Below are positions 16,686 to 25,920 of a DNA stretch of 64,000 nt, one piece after another. Under the pieces are notes generated by a model. That model saw nothing but the letters and a program-made list of their open reading frames with translations, was not told the DNA's origin and searched no databases. Both the position numbers and the translations under genes were made by a program. The first letter of the stretch is position 1; each line of letters opens with the position of its first letter. The stretch is from Sphingobium sp. Lineage in GTDB: Bacteria; Pseudomonadota; Alphaproteobacteria; Sphingomonadales; Sphingomonadaceae. The DNA is taken from positions 106,598-170,597 of the forward strand of contig JAGIAZ010000006.1 in the NCBI GenBank assembly GCA_017744605.1, in the 5' to 3' direction.

Positions 16686-17680
16686 GGCAGGAAATCCGCG
16701 TCGCGCCGCCACACGCTCGGCATCTTGTAGGGCACGTCGATATGGACGACCTCGATGCGGTCGATCTTGCCCGCGGTGATGTGAAACAGCTCCAGCATGG
16801 AGAGGCTGCCCGGCTTCTCGATCCAGCTTTTCATCGGTGTGCCGTCGGCGAGCCTGGCCATCTCTTCCGCAGCGCTGTGGTCGATGCTGGCGCGCGCAAG
16901 GACGAGCCCGCGCGCTTCATCGACGACCATATAGTCGCGGTCGCGCACGGCGCTGTCGAAGATGAAGTTGCCGGTCTTGAACTGGTCCCCGCACGAGAGC
17001 TTGCCCTCCGGCCGCTCGAACTTGGGATTGCCGGCGGATTCAAAGCCATTTTCCTGACGCCGGCAGTCGTCGGTGAAGGTGGTGAACAGCACCCCGTCAT
17101 TGAGTTGGAGCGTGCTGAAATAGCCATTGGCGAGGTCGATCATCCGTCGCCGCGCCGTGCGCTTCTCGGGCGGCAGGATCGCCGACATTTCCATATAATG
17201 CTTATAGGCGAGCGGGTCGCCGGCCGCGGGCGAAGGGGGCTTGCCCTTTTCCGGCATCTTCACCAGCGTTTCGACCTCGCTGATCCGCCCATCCTGCACC
17301 TTGAGCCGCATGCCATAATAAGAGGGCTGGCCGCGCTGATCGATGACGCCGAAGAGGCCCGCCTGCCCGGTGGCTGGATCGGTGAAGATCAGCGATCCGG
17401 GGTGGAGCCGGTTGGCCGTATTCCAGGCCCCGTCGCCCACGCGCAGCATGACGTTGTTCTCGCTGAACTTGACCCGAGGCGCCCAGGGCAGGCGGGAGGG
17501 ATCGCGCACGACCAGCGCGTCCATATAGCGCTTGGCCATGCCCTCCAGGCAGGCGGTGTCGCATTCGGGACGGACGGGCTGGCCTGTCTCGCGCGGATCG
17601 ACAGAGGCCAGAGTGGGTGCGAGCGGCGCGGCAAGGGTGACGGCAAGCGCGGCGAGCCGCAGCGGGATCAGGCGGGTCAT
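16682..17680 (-). CDS. Exported protein of unknown function, probable NTF2-like fold
   Basis: 332 residues with a signal peptide (residues 1-25, LAALAVTLAAPLAPTLAS). The mature protein has four cysteines, two close to the mature N-terminus (PECDTACLEG), and segments resembling NTF2/SnoaL-like lyase-fold proteins (LEGMAKRYMDALVVRDPS near 44, then a second half around 170-320 with GTPMKSWIEKPGS). Fungal and bacterial homologues of this layout are grouped in domain-of-unknown-function families. It overlaps the following esterase gene by 4 bases, which ties it to the same pathway. The fold is inferred from pattern, not from a search. Confidence 0.6.
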   Translation of the reverse strand: MTRLIPLRLAALAVTLAAPLAPTLASVDPRETGQPVRPECDTACLEGMAKRYMDALVVRDPSRLPWAPRVKFSENNVMLRVGDGAWNTANRLHPGSLIFTDPATGQAGLFGVIDQRGQPSYYGMRLKVQDGRISEVETLVKMPEKGKPPSPAAGDPLAYKHYMEMSAILPPEKRTARRRMIDLANGYFSTLQLNDGVLFTTFTDDCRRQENGFESAGNPKFERPEGKLSCGDQFKTGNFIFDSAVRDRDYMVVDEARGLVLARASIDHSAAEEMARLADGTPMKSWIEKPGSLSMLELFHITAGKIDRIEVVHIDVPYKMPSVWRRDADFLP

Positions 17681-17717
17681 TGGCGATTCTCCTGCAGAAG
17701 GGCGCGCGAGAAGGCGC

Positions 17718-18647
17718 TCAGGGGATATTCTTGCGTTCGACAGTCCAGCGCGGATCTGTGCACAGGCGGCAGTCGGCGCCAGCGAACCAGCTCGCGGCGC
17801 GTGGATCGCCTTTCAGCTGCCAATCGAGCCAGGCGGCGGTGACGGTGGCGAAGGCGCCGCCATGGGGTAGCCAATAGGTGCCGGAATGGGCGACGCCCTT
17901 GCGTTCGGCGCGGAAGGCGGGAACGCCGTTCAATCGGGAGAAGTCGTCCTTGGCGTTGGGCAGCGCCACGTCGGTTTCGCCGTTGATGAAGACAATGGGG
18001 CCGTGGAGTTGCTTGAGGCTGTCCTTGGTCACCTTGGCGGCACCGGGCAGGCCGCCGGAGCCGAGGCTCCAGACGCCGCTGTTGAGCATGAGCGTCGTCG
18101 TGATGCGCGGATCGCTCGCCGCCAGCGTCAACGCCTGCAAGCCGCCGCAACTATGGCCGGCGACCGCAATCCTGCCGGTCTCGACATGGCCTTTGAGCGG
18201 ACTGCCTGCCGCGCCATTTTGCGCGATGGCCCAATCGATGGCCTGCTTCATGTCTTCGGGATAGGAATTGGCCGGCGCGGTGACGTCGATCGGGGTCGTC
18301 GGCAACGTCGGATTTTCCTCCGGCCAGCCATGCTCGACCGCGCCCGGACCGAGATGGCCGAGCGCCAGCACCAGATAGCCGCGCGAGGCGATGTCCGTGA
18401 GAAAATAGCGATAGCGGTTGGAGACATTGTCGCAGCCGCCATTGCCCCAGACGAAGATCGGCAGCCTGGCCTTGCCGAGCGCGGCGAGATTGGCCGGGCG
18501 GTAGAGCGTTTGGCGCGGAAGGCCCGGGTCCGTCTCGATCACCACATGATAGGGACCGCGACCGCGATCCAGGGGAGCGGCAAGGGCGGGCGCAGAGAGC
18601 GCCAGCGCGGCCGTCAGCCATGCCGTCAGTGTCATGCGTGCGCTCAT
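17718..18647 (-). CDS. Exported alpha/beta hydrolase
   Basis: 309 residues; signal peptide at 1-24 (TAWLTAALALSAPALAAP) and a good ribosome site (AAGGAAGAG) upstream of ATG 18647. The hydrolase fold shows strand plus loop PIFVWGNGGCDN, nucleophile Ser166 in AVAGHSCGGLQ, acid candidate in FINGETDVALP, and His in GVAHSGTYWLPHGG. The arrangement resembles the dienelactone-hydrolase/cutinase-like group of secreted esterases. It sits between the TonB receptor gene and the exported DUF gene on the same strand with small gaps, so it probably acts on the same imported ester compound. Confidence 0.8.
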   Translation of the reverse strand: MSARMTLTAWLTAALALSAPALAAPLDRGRGPYHVVIETDPGLPRQTLYRPANLAALGKARLPIFVWGNGGCDNVSNRYRYFLTDIASRGYLVLALGHLGPGAVEHGWPEENPTLPTTPIDVTAPANSYPEDMKQAIDWAIAQNGAAGSPLKGHVETGRIAVAGHSCGGLQALTLAASDPRITTTLMLNSGVWSLGSGGLPGAAKVTKDSLKQLHGPIVFINGETDVALPNAKDDFSRLNGVPAFRAERKGVAHSGTYWLPHGGAFATVTAAWLDWQLKGDPRAASWFAGADCRLCTDPRWTVERKNIP

Positions 18648-18731
18648 GCGCTCTCTTCCTTCTCCTAGCTTGTCGTCGCGGCGCGGCGGGCGGGGATTGC
18701 CCCCGGACCCACCACACCGTTGCCTGCTCGC

Positions 18732-21335
18732 TCAGAATTTGCGCTTCAGCGTCAGCCACCACTGGCGTGGCGCTCCGGGCGCGCCGGTGACCATGGCGGT
18801 GTTGTTGTTCTGGCCGATGCCGGTGTAATAGAGCTCGTTGGTGAGGTTGGAGACCTGCGCGGACAGCTGCCAGTCTTCGTCGGCCGATTTCCACGTCAGG
18901 CCGGCATTCACCAGCGAGAAGGCCGGGATCTTGGCCAGCGCGTTGTTGATCGTGTTGGCTTCCTGCATGGACTGATAGCTATAGTCCACGCGTGGGGTCA
19001 ACGATCCCACGTCGCCCAGTTCGATCACATATTGCGCACCGAGGCTGAACTTGCGCTTGGGCGCATAAGGCAACATCATGCCATAGGCGATACCGGCGCC
19101 CAGACCGCCGGCAGGCGCCGTGCAGCCTGCATTCACGCCGACCGCGCAGCCGGACAGCGAATTATATTTGAAGCCCAGCCAACTGGCCGAGCCGTCGATG
19201 GTGAAGCCGCGCACCGGCTGCGCCTGCACTTCCAGTTCAAGGCCCTTCAGCGTTGCCTTGCCGGCATTGACGAAGAAGGAGCAACTCAGCTCGCTCGTGT
19301 TGAAGAAGCAGCCGGTATTGGGCGCCGTCGCCGTGCGTGAGAAGACGCTGGCGATGAAGTCCTTATACTTGTTCACGAAGGCCGAGACGTTCACGCGCAG
19401 TTTGCGGTCGAAGAAGGTGGTTTTGGCGCCCAGTTCGTAGGCCGTGAGCGTTTCCGGATCGAAGGGGCGCGCCTGATCGGGATAATAAGGCCGCGGATTG
19501 ACGCCACCGCCCTTGAAGCCCGTCGAAATGCTTGCATAGGTCATCAGGCTCGGCGTCCATTGATACTGGAGGATGCCGCGATAATCGACATTGCTGCCCG
19601 AATAATTGCCCTGCGCGCCATTGAGGCCGCAGAAGGCGACATGGACGTTGCCATAGTTCACGCCATTGACGACGCATGGGAAATATGGGGCAGCTGTCGC
19701 GCCCGGCCGACCGCCGCGACCGAAATTGAAGCTCTTCTTCTCTTCCGAGTAGCGAATGCCGCCGTTGAGCTCGAGCTTGTCGGTGATGCGCCAGGAGGCA
19801 TTGGCGAAGGCTGCCCAGTTCCGCGCGGGGATCGTGTCGTCCTCGTAGAAGATGATCGGTCCCTGATCGACCGTACCGGAATAGGCGCTCTTGCGCTTGA
19901 TGTAGAAGCCACCGACGACGAGATCGACCTTGTCGTCGAAGAGGCTGGCGGCGAGGCGCAGCTCCTGGCTGAACTGCCAGTTCGAGGTGTGGTAGGTGAG
20001 CACCGCATTGCTCAGGTTGGTCGCGTCGACATCCTGCGCCCAGTCCGCATCATAGCTGCGATAGGCGGTGATGGAGGTGAGCTTCAGCTTGTCGGAGAGG
20101 TCATAGTCGATATTGGCCGAGATGCCCCAGCCGCTCACCTTGCTGACTGGCGCCACCGAATAAGCCGGCGATCCGTCGATGGGCTTGGCATTCGCGTAGG
20201 TCGCATAGTTTACATAGGGGCTCGTCGTGAAGGTGTCGCCCGCGCCGCTCCATGGTGAATAGGAGAGGAAAGGCGATGTCTGCGTCGTCGCGTTCCAAAG
20301 CGTCAGGCCGTTGGTCGCGGCGGTGGACCACATGGGATAGGTCTGGGCGATCGCGCCCGTGCCGGGCTGATAGCCCGTTGCCGTGGTCATGCCCACATAG
20401 AGCAGGGTCTGCGGTGCGGCTTCGGACTTGTCCTTGGACACATCGCCATTGATGTTGATCTCGAGCCGGTCGCTCGGCGTCCAGCGCACCGAACCGCGCA
20501 GCCCGACATAGGATTTGCCGCCCTCCGTGCCGAGCTTGCAGTTCTTTCCTTCCGCCTGTGAGGGGATGGTATAGGTTGCCGCCAGCGCCGGGTGCGTGCA
20601 GGCGAAATCATAGCGGGTCACATAGCCGTCCTGATTGCGCGAGACGCCGGCGATCCGCACCGCCAGCCTGTCCGGCACGATCGAGAAATCGGCGCTGCCG
20701 CGGAAGTCGCGGCGCGCATAGTCGCCGATCGTGGCCTCCACATAGCCACCATTCTTGCCGTTGGGCTTCTTGGTGTAGAGCTTGATCGAGCCGCCAATGG
20801 AATTCATGCCGGCAAGGGTGCCCTGCGGACCGCGCAGCACCTCGATGCGCTCGAGGTCGAGCAGGTCGAGCACGGACCCGGTCAGCGTCGAATAATAGAC
20901 ATCGTCGACATACAGGCCGACGCCCGGCTCGAAGGCATAGTTGAAATCGGTCTGGCCGATGCCGCGAATATGCGCCTGGAGCGAGGGGCCGTTGGGCGCA
21001 TTGGCCTGCAGGTTCACGTTGGGCGCTTGGGCGGCAATGTCCATGACGCTCACCTGACCGCGTGCTTCCAGCGTCTCGGCGCTGATCGCGGTGATGGCGA
21101 TCGGCGTGCGCTGGACATTCTGTTCGCGAAACTGGGCGGTGACGATGATGTCGTCGGTGCTCGCATCCGCGGCTGCCGGATCGGCGGCGGCCGCCGCCTG
21201 AGCCTGTGCGGCGCTTGCCGGCAGCAGCGCCGCGAGCGTCAGCGCGCCGGCCAGCGCCATGGCGGAGGCGCCGAAGCGCGTTCCGGTCGACAGCCTTTCC
21301 GATTGGGTGTGGGTGCGTCCCTTTTCGATGTGCAT
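18732..21335 (-). CDS. TonB-dependent outer-membrane receptor
   Basis: 867 residues. I prefer ATG 21335 (MHIEKGRTHTQ), which has GGGGAGAGG a few bases upstream; another ATG at 21350 would add five residues. The signal sequence ends near residue 46 (LPASAAQAQA), followed by the TonB box DDIIVTAQ near 62-69, a plug domain at about 75-180 (VYVDDVYY-like VGLYVDDVYY, then RIEVLRGPQGTLAGMNSIGG), and a 22-strand-type barrel ending in the aromatic C-terminus LTLKRKF. The plug motif normally reads GRNTTGG-like; here it is GMNSIGG. It should import a bulky or scarce substrate, probably the compound processed by the esterases encoded around it. Confidence 0.93.
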   Translation of the reverse strand: MHIEKGRTHTQSERLSTGTRFGASAMALAGALTLAALLPASAAQAQAAAAADPAAADASTDDIIVTAQFREQNVQRTPIAITAISAETLEARGQVSVMDIAAQAPNVNLQANAPNGPSLQAHIRGIGQTDFNYAFEPGVGLYVDDVYYSTLTGSVLDLLDLERIEVLRGPQGTLAGMNSIGGSIKLYTKKPNGKNGGYVEATIGDYARRDFRGSADFSIVPDRLAVRIAGVSRNQDGYVTRYDFACTHPALAATYTIPSQAEGKNCKLGTEGGKSYVGLRGSVRWTPSDRLEININGDVSKDKSEAAPQTLLYVGMTTATGYQPGTGAIAQTYPMWSTAATNGLTLWNATTQTSPFLSYSPWSGAGDTFTTSPYVNYATYANAKPIDGSPAYSVAPVSKVSGWGISANIDYDLSDKLKLTSITAYRSYDADWAQDVDATNLSNAVLTYHTSNWQFSQELRLAASLFDDKVDLVVGGFYIKRKSAYSGTVDQGPIIFYEDDTIPARNWAAFANASWRITDKLELNGGIRYSEEKKSFNFGRGGRPGATAAPYFPCVVNGVNYGNVHVAFCGLNGAQGNYSGSNVDYRGILQYQWTPSLMTYASISTGFKGGGVNPRPYYPDQARPFDPETLTAYELGAKTTFFDRKLRVNVSAFVNKYKDFIASVFSRTATAPNTGCFFNTSELSCSFFVNAGKATLKGLELEVQAQPVRGFTIDGSASWLGFKYNSLSGCAVGVNAGCTAPAGGLGAGIAYGMMLPYAPKRKFSLGAQYVIELGDVGSLTPRVDYSYQSMQEANTINNALAKIPAFSLVNAGLTWKSADEDWQLSAQVSNLTNELYYTGIGQNNNTAMVTGAPGAPRQWWLTLKRKF

Positions 21336-21407
21336 CTTGCCTCTCCCCAAAATTCAATCATTGCTCAACAGAAACAGTTGTTTGATTTTCATTCTTCCAT
21401 CTCGCCC

Positions 21408-22142
21408 TCAGCCGAGCGGTCGGCCGCTCGCGGTCTCCTTCGGCATCGCCTGGGTCACGTCCCAATGCTCGATGATGAGCCCGTCCTTCAGGTGGAAGAT
21501 GTTGATGACGGCGCTGCCCGGATCGTCCGGCCCCATCCGTCCGATGATCTGGACTGTCGCATAATCGCCATCGACGAGCAGGCGGCGGACCTGGATCTCG
21601 GTGGTCGCCTTGGAGAAGACCGGCTCCAGCCATTTGAGCGCATTCTCGCGTCCATCGGCGATGCCGGGATTGTGCTGCCTATAGTCCGGGTGGACATATT
21701 TCTCGAAAGCGGCGCGCGGCTGGCGGCGCTCATAGAGCAGCGTCACAAAGTTGGTCATGATCGCGCGGTTGCGCGCGGTGGTGGCGGCATAGTCGGCCGA
21801 GTTCGTCTGGGCGGCCGGCGCAATGGCGTCCGGGGCGATCGGCTGGGTGACGGGAAAGAGCGGTGCGGCGCCCTGTGCCGATTGGGCTGACGTCATGGAC
21901 TTGCTCCCGGAGTAAGGCGCGCTGGCCTGAGCGGATGAGGCAGCGACACAGCGGAAGCTGGTCGCCTGATCGATGCTGTCCCGGCCGCTGAAGACAGTCT
22001 CCTGCGGATGGGGGCAGAGCGGCCGGGTGCGGTCCACGGTCCGGGCGGCGATCGCGTCCGGCGCGGTCGCCTGCGCAGCCTGGACCGGGATGCCGGCGGC
22101 CATCGTCGCGGCGAGGGCGAGGATATGCCGCTGCCGGATCAC
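21408..22142 (-). CDS. Exported SnoaL-like protein with a tannase C-terminal-like segment
   Basis: 244 residues from GTG 22142, overlapping the DUF3237 stop as GTGA. Residues 1-22 are a signal peptide (ILALAATMAAGIPVQA). Residues about 25-65 contain DRTRPLCPHPQETVFSGRD and TSFRCV, which match the conserved C-terminal end of tannase/feruloyl esterase family proteins. After a low-complexity linker, residues about 115-240 form a SnoaL-like (NTF2 fold) domain with VHPDYRQHNPGIADGREN and GLIIEHWDVT. The last two motifs recur in two proteins encoded at 26819 and 29912. The joining of a tannase remnant and a SnoaL domain is odd: either a true fusion or a deletion scar. Confidence 0.75.
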   Translation of the reverse strand: MIRQRHILALAATMAAGIPVQAAQATAPDAIAARTVDRTRPLCPHPQETVFSGRDSIDQATSFRCVAASSAQASAPYSGSKSMTSAQSAQGAAPLFPVTQPIAPDAIAPAAQTNSADYAATTARNRAIMTNFVTLLYERRQPRAAFEKYVHPDYRQHNPGIADGRENALKWLEPVFSKATTEIQVRRLLVDGDYATVQIIGRMGPDDPGSAVINIFHLKDGLIIEHWDVTQAMPKETASGRPLG

Positions 22143-22603
22143 AGCACCGCCCAATAAGTGAAGATGGAGCGGTCCTCGCGTCGGTCGGCCTTGCCGATGA
22201 ACACGGTGCGGGAGAGCCAGCCATGCGGGCCCTCCGGCGCATCGAAGCTGGGGGTGAGCGCCATATAATATTCGTCCGGGCGCACCGGCTCGTAATTCTG
22301 CAGGCGCTGCAGCACCTCGGCGCTGCCATTGCGCAGGCCGGTGTTGCGCAGCTCGATGATCGTGCCGTCGTCCGCCTCGATCAGATAGCGCGCGTCGAAG
22401 CGCACCGTGTGATCGGCCTTGATCGTCGGCCAGTCGCCGCCGGTATGCGGAATGATCTTGCCGTTGAAGCGGGGGCCGCTCACCGTTCCGCCCAGCACGC
22501 CGACAAAGCCGCGCTCCAGCCCCCAGGCAGTGGGGCCATAGCGATAGCGCTTGGTCAGCTGGATTTCGATCTGGAACGCATATTCGAGCTTGGGCGGTTG
22601 CAT
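22139..22603 (-). CDS. DUF3237 family protein
   Basis: 154 residues from ATG 22603, preceded by AAGGAGATGTC; the frame stays open further upstream only antisense. The sequence matches the DUF3237 pattern: PKLEYAFQIEIQLTKRY at the start, GVLGGTVSGPRFNGKIIPH near 36-54, GGDW, then FDARYLIEADDGTIIELRN and a C-terminal half. No signal peptide, so cytoplasmic. DUF3237 proteins are often encoded beside catabolic hydrolases and SnoaL-like proteins and have no firmly known reaction. It overlaps the next gene by 4 bases. Confidence 0.85.
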   Translation of the reverse strand: MQPPKLEYAFQIEIQLTKRYRYGPTAWGLERGFVGVLGGTVSGPRFNGKIIPHTGGDWPTIKADHTVRFDARYLIEADDGTIIELRNTGLRNGSAEVLQRLQNYEPVRPDEYYMALTPSFDAPEGPHGWLSRTVFIGKADRREDRSIFTYWAVL

Positions 22604-22625
22604 GACATCTCCTTGATGGGGGTGA

Positions 22626-24233
22626 TCAGGGTCGGATCCAGGGGCCTGGCGGGCGTGGCTCATAGGCGGCGCGCTGCTCTGAGCCGAACTGGCCCATGAA
22701 GCGGCGCTCGGCGGCATAGGGGTCGGCTGCGAGGCGGACGCTGGTGCCGAACAACATGGTCCGGCGCTGCGCGCCGTCATAGGGCGTCCACTGCGGCATC
22801 GCCGGATGGCTCGGCACGCCGGTGCGGGCGAAGCTCGCCCAAGTGCCGGACATGACAGCGCGCAACCGCTCGGCGGCGGGCGTGATTGCGCCCATGAAGG
22901 GCCAGGCAGAAAGGTTGCCGAAGACGAAGGGCAGTTCCGTCCCATGCGGAGTCACGCCGGAGAAGGCGCCCACGGTCGTCGGCCAGTCGATCGTGTAGAG
23001 GAAAGCTGGCGCCGCCTCCAGCGCGGCCTTGCGCTCGGCGAGCAGCGTCGCATCGAGGAAATAGCTGCGGTCAGTGGTCAGCCGCGCGAAGAACGGGCCG
23101 TTCGCCATGTCGGGGAACATGGCCTTATAGGCGGCGATGGCGCCCGCGGCCTGGCCGGCGGGGAAGAAGGCCTGCGCCTGGCGCAGCAGTTCGGCGTCGC
23201 TGAAGTCGGCATAGGCGGGCTCATTGCCCAGGAACAGCGCTGTCTCGTCCCGCGCCGTGCCGATCATCATCGGGATATGGGCCGAGAGGCGCGGCGCGTC
23301 CGGGAAGAAGGGATGACGAGGCAGGGCCTTGCCGTCGACAAAGGGACGGAACTGGCCCGTGGCATTGCGGATATCGATGCCGGCGGCGGTCAGCTCGGCG
23401 GTCGGCACCTGCGCGAGCTTGCCGATCTCATGCGTGCCGATGCCGAGGCGATGCAGCAGCCGTGCAGTGCGGTCGGTCGCGATATCGGCCGTGTCCATGC
23501 GCAGCCCGGGACCGCTCTCGGCGACGCAGCGATGGAAGAGAGGCACCGCGCCCGGCATTGCCATAAGCGTGCTGGTCTTGCGGCCGCCGCCCGACTGGCC
23601 GAACACCATCACCCTGTCGGGATCGCCGCCAAAGGCGTGGATATTATCCCGCACCCAGCGCAGCGCGAGCTGGATGTCGAGCAGCCCGGCCTGGCCGGAC
23701 AGCGCGTAGCGTGCGTCCGCAAAGGGTGCGAGGTTGAGGAAGCCGAAGACATTGAGCCGGTGGTTGATCGAGACCACGACAACATCTTGCGTGCGGGCGA
23801 GGAAGGCGCCGTCGGTCAGCGGATCGGAGGAGCCGCCGGTCTCCCAGCCGCCGCCATGCAGCCAGAGCAGCACGGGTCGCGCGCCCCTGAGCGCAGGTGT
23901 CCAGACATTGGCGACGAGGCAGTCCTCGTCAAAACCGGGCGATGCCGCGCCGCCGAGCCCGCCGCGCTGGGGACAGCGCGGGCCGAAGCGGGTGGCGTCC
24001 AGCGTGCCGCTCCAGGGCGCCCGCGGGCGGGAGGGCAGAAAGCGCGCTGCGCCACCGGTCGGCGCGCCATAGGGAATGCCCTTGAAGACGAACACATCGT
24101 CCTGCCGCAGCCCCGCGACCCGTCCAGCGCGGGTTGTGGCTTCGGCGCCAGGCTGGGCGCGGACGGCGCCCGCCGCCAGCAGGCTCACGCTTCCGGCGAG
24201 GACGCCGCGGCGCGAGATGGCAAAGTCCCTCAC
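22626..24233 (-). CDS. Tat-exported carboxylesterase (type B family), second copy
   Basis: 535 residues from GTG 24233 (GTGA overlap with the MFS stop). The long frame upstream of this point is only antisense-type reading through the MFS gene. A Tat-like signal ([17 protein letters not shown]) ends at VRAQP. Catalytic elements: oxyanion WLHGGGW near 124-130, nucleophile Ser214 in FGQSGGGRK, acid in [10 protein letters not shown], and His in [12 protein letters not shown]. It shares the GQSGGG elbow and overall plan with the esterase at 15060-16685, so the two are probably paralogues with different substrates or sites of action. It lies 22 bases upstream of the DUF3237 gene. Confidence 0.88.
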   Translation of the reverse strand: MRDFAISRRGVLAGSVSLLAAGAVRAQPGAEATTRAGRVAGLRQDDVFVFKGIPYGAPTGGAARFLPSRPRAPWSGTLDATRFGPRCPQRGGLGGAASPGFDEDCLVANVWTPALRGARPVLLWLHGGGWETGGSSDPLTDGAFLARTQDVVVVSINHRLNVFGFLNLAPFADARYALSGQAGLLDIQLALRWVRDNIHAFGGDPDRVMVFGQSGGGRKTSTLMAMPGAVPLFHRCVAESGPGLRMDTADIATDRTARLLHRLGIGTHEIGKLAQVPTAELTAAGIDIRNATGQFRPFVDGKALPRHPFFPDAPRLSAHIPMMIGTARDETALFLGNEPAYADFSDAELLRQAQAFFPAGQAAGAIAAYKAMFPDMANGPFFARLTTDRSYFLDATLLAERKAALEAAPAFLYTIDWPTTVGAFSGVTPHGTELPFVFGNLSAWPFMGAITPAAERLRAVMSGTWASFARTGVPSHPAMPQWTPYDGAQRRTMLFGTSVRLAADPYAAERRFMGQFGSEQRAAYEPRPPGPWIRP

Positions 24234-25645
24234 GCCGCCTTTTTCCGTGGGTCGAGCTCGGCCTCGTCGATTGCCATCGGCCGACCGTGCGTTTCGTAGC
24301 GCAGGAAGAGCAAGGCCACGCCGCCGATCACCGCAAAGGCGGCTAGGCTCAGGAAGCCGGGCGTTATGGCATTGCGCGTGGCGGCGGGTGAGAGCAGGTT
24401 GCTGCTGCCCGCAATCAGCGCGAGCAGCATGGGACCGATCAGCTTGGCAAGGCCGCTGGTCGTCTGGGTCAGCCCACCGCCCGAGGCCGCGAGCCGCACC
24501 GGGAAGAGCTCGGTGCCGAAGGGCGTCGTGTTTGCATAGCCGCCGTCGTAGAAGAGCGCACCCGCCAGCAGGCAGAGGAAGAAGACCGGCACGCCCGCCA
24601 CGAAATAGGGGTGAAGCAGCGCCGCACAGGTCATGCAGATGGCGGCGCCCCAGCAGCAGATCAGCGCCGAGCGCCAGCGGCCGATGAACTGGGGTAGGAC
24701 CGCCCAGAGGATGCGGCCGATCACGCCGCTCGCGCTCACATAGACGAAATAGGTCGCCGCCTGCGCCGGCGTCGTATCGAGCAGCATGGAGACGACGGTC
24801 GGCCCCCAGAGCGCCACGCCAAAGCCGGACATGCCGAGCCCCGCGGTCATCAGGATGATCAGCCAGAAGCGACCAGGGAAGCGATAGAGATCGCGCAGAC
24901 GCGGCGGTTCGCGGCGTGGCGGGGGAGGCGGCAGCGGCACCTTGTCCAGCGGAATGTCGACATATTGCGCCACGACCTTGCGCGCCTCCGCGCCACGGCC
25001 CTGCGCAATCAGCCAGCGCACCGACTCCGGCACGAAGAACCAGAGCGCAATCACCATGGCGATCGGCGAGAAGCCGAGCAGCGCCAGACCGCGCCAGCCG
25101 AGCGAGGCGGAATAGGCGGAGACGAGCAGCGAGGCGATGAGCACGCCAAGCGGCGCCACCACACCGGTGCTGCTCGCCAGGATGGTGCGGATACGCGTGG
25201 GCGCCAGCTCGATCATCAGCGTGATTTGCGTGCCGCCATAGCCGACGCCGACGAGGAAGCGGAGGAAGGCGAAGAGCTGCCATTTCCCATCCGGCACCAG
25301 CGCGGAAAAGCCGGCCGCGAAGGAATAGAGCAGCATTCCCCAGAGCAGCGCCGGCTTGCGTCCATAGCGGTCGGCGAACCAGGCGAAGGGCATGGCGCCG
25401 ACCAGCTGGCCGATGCCGGCGGCGAGCAGCATCACCGAGACCTGGCCGAAGGTGAGTTTCCACGCCGGACCGATCATCGAAACCAGAAAGCCGACGATGA
25501 AGAAGTCGAAAAACTCGAAGATGCCTTGCAGCATCAGCAACGCGACGAGGATCCAGAAACGGGGGCGCAGCCGCGCCTGATCGAAGAGCGTCAGCGCGTC
25601 GGGCGAATTGGCGCCCGCGCCAGAGATGGAAACATCCCCCTTCAT
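24230..25645 (-). CDS. MFS transporter, probable aromatic-acid or related uptake
   Basis: 471 residues from ATG 25645; the open frame upstream of this lacks plausible protein sequence. Twelve predicted membrane helices. The signature between helices 2 and 3 is [13 protein letters not shown], and the central loop between helices 6 and 7 is charged ([14 protein letters not shown]). The first helix region [19 protein letters not shown] resembles the DxFD-type start of aromatic-acid:H+ and sugar-acid symporters. First gene of the minus-strand operon, facing the iclR gene across a promoter region with a long perfect inverted repeat. It likely brings the esterase product or a related acid across the inner membrane. 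Confidence 0.85.
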   Translation of the reverse strand: MKGDVSISGAGANSPDALTLFDQARLRPRFWILVALLMLQGIFEFFDFFIVGFLVSMIGPAWKLTFGQVSVMLLAAGIGQLVGAMPFAWFADRYGRKPALLWGMLLYSFAAGFSALVPDGKWQLFAFLRFLVGVGYGGTQITLMIELAPTRIRTILASSTGVVAPLGVLIASLLVSAYSASLGWRGLALLGFSPIAMVIALWFFVPESVRWLIAQGRGAEARKVVAQYVDIPLDKVPLPPPPPRREPPRLRDLYRFPGRFWLIILMTAGLGMSGFGVALWGPTVVSMLLDTTPAQAATYFVYVSASGVIGRILWAVLPQFIGRWRSALICCWGAAICMTCAALLHPYFVAGVPVFFLCLLAGALFYDGGYANTTPFGTELFPVRLAASGGGLTQTTSGLAKLIGPMLLALIAGSSNLLSPAATRNAITPGFLSLAAFAVIGGVALLFLRYETHGRPMAIDEAELDPRKKAA

Positions 25646-25753
25646 TGACCGGCGCGGCCTTCCGCGCTCACCGGCGCGCTGCGGCTCATGTCGTGCGGCA
25701 TACCATCTCCACCCAGATGTGGTCGGCCGGTCGCCGACTCTCTGCTGACGATC

Positions 25754-25786
25754 AGACTTGCAATAAATCTCATCTAATGCAAGTCT
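25754..25786. promoter_or_regulatory. 33-base perfect inverted repeat, probable operator of the divergent promoter
   Basis: AGACTTGCA at 25754-25762 and TGCAAGTCT at 25778-25786, separated by 15 bases, in the 275-base gap between the MFS operon and iclR. Arms of nine perfect bases in this position strongly suggest a regulator site, most simply for the IclR protein encoded next door. It lies about 110 bases upstream of the MFS start. Confidence 0.65.
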
Positions 25787-25877
25787 ATTCCGGTGGGTGA
25801 GAAAATAGCCTTCCTTTCGAATGACCTCTGGATCGCCGTGGCGGCCCGCGTGTGGCGAGCGCTTCATGCAACTCCCT

Positions 25878-25900
25878 TTGCCGCCTACAGTCGGTGGCAA
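25878..25900. promoter_or_regulatory. Imperfect palindrome just upstream of iclR
   Basis: TTGCCGCC at 25878-25885 and GGTGGCAA at 25893-25900 (one mismatch), ending 20 bases before the iclR ATG. It could be a second operator for autoregulation or part of the iclR leader. Confidence 0.35.
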
Positions 25901-25920
25901 GATCGCGTTGAAAGGGAGCA

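Noticed and set aside
24234..25463. N-terminal extension of the second carboxylesterase frame on the minus strand
   Set aside because: It is an out-of-frame reading of the MFS gene; the GTG at 24233 with Tat signal and GTGA overlap marks the true start.
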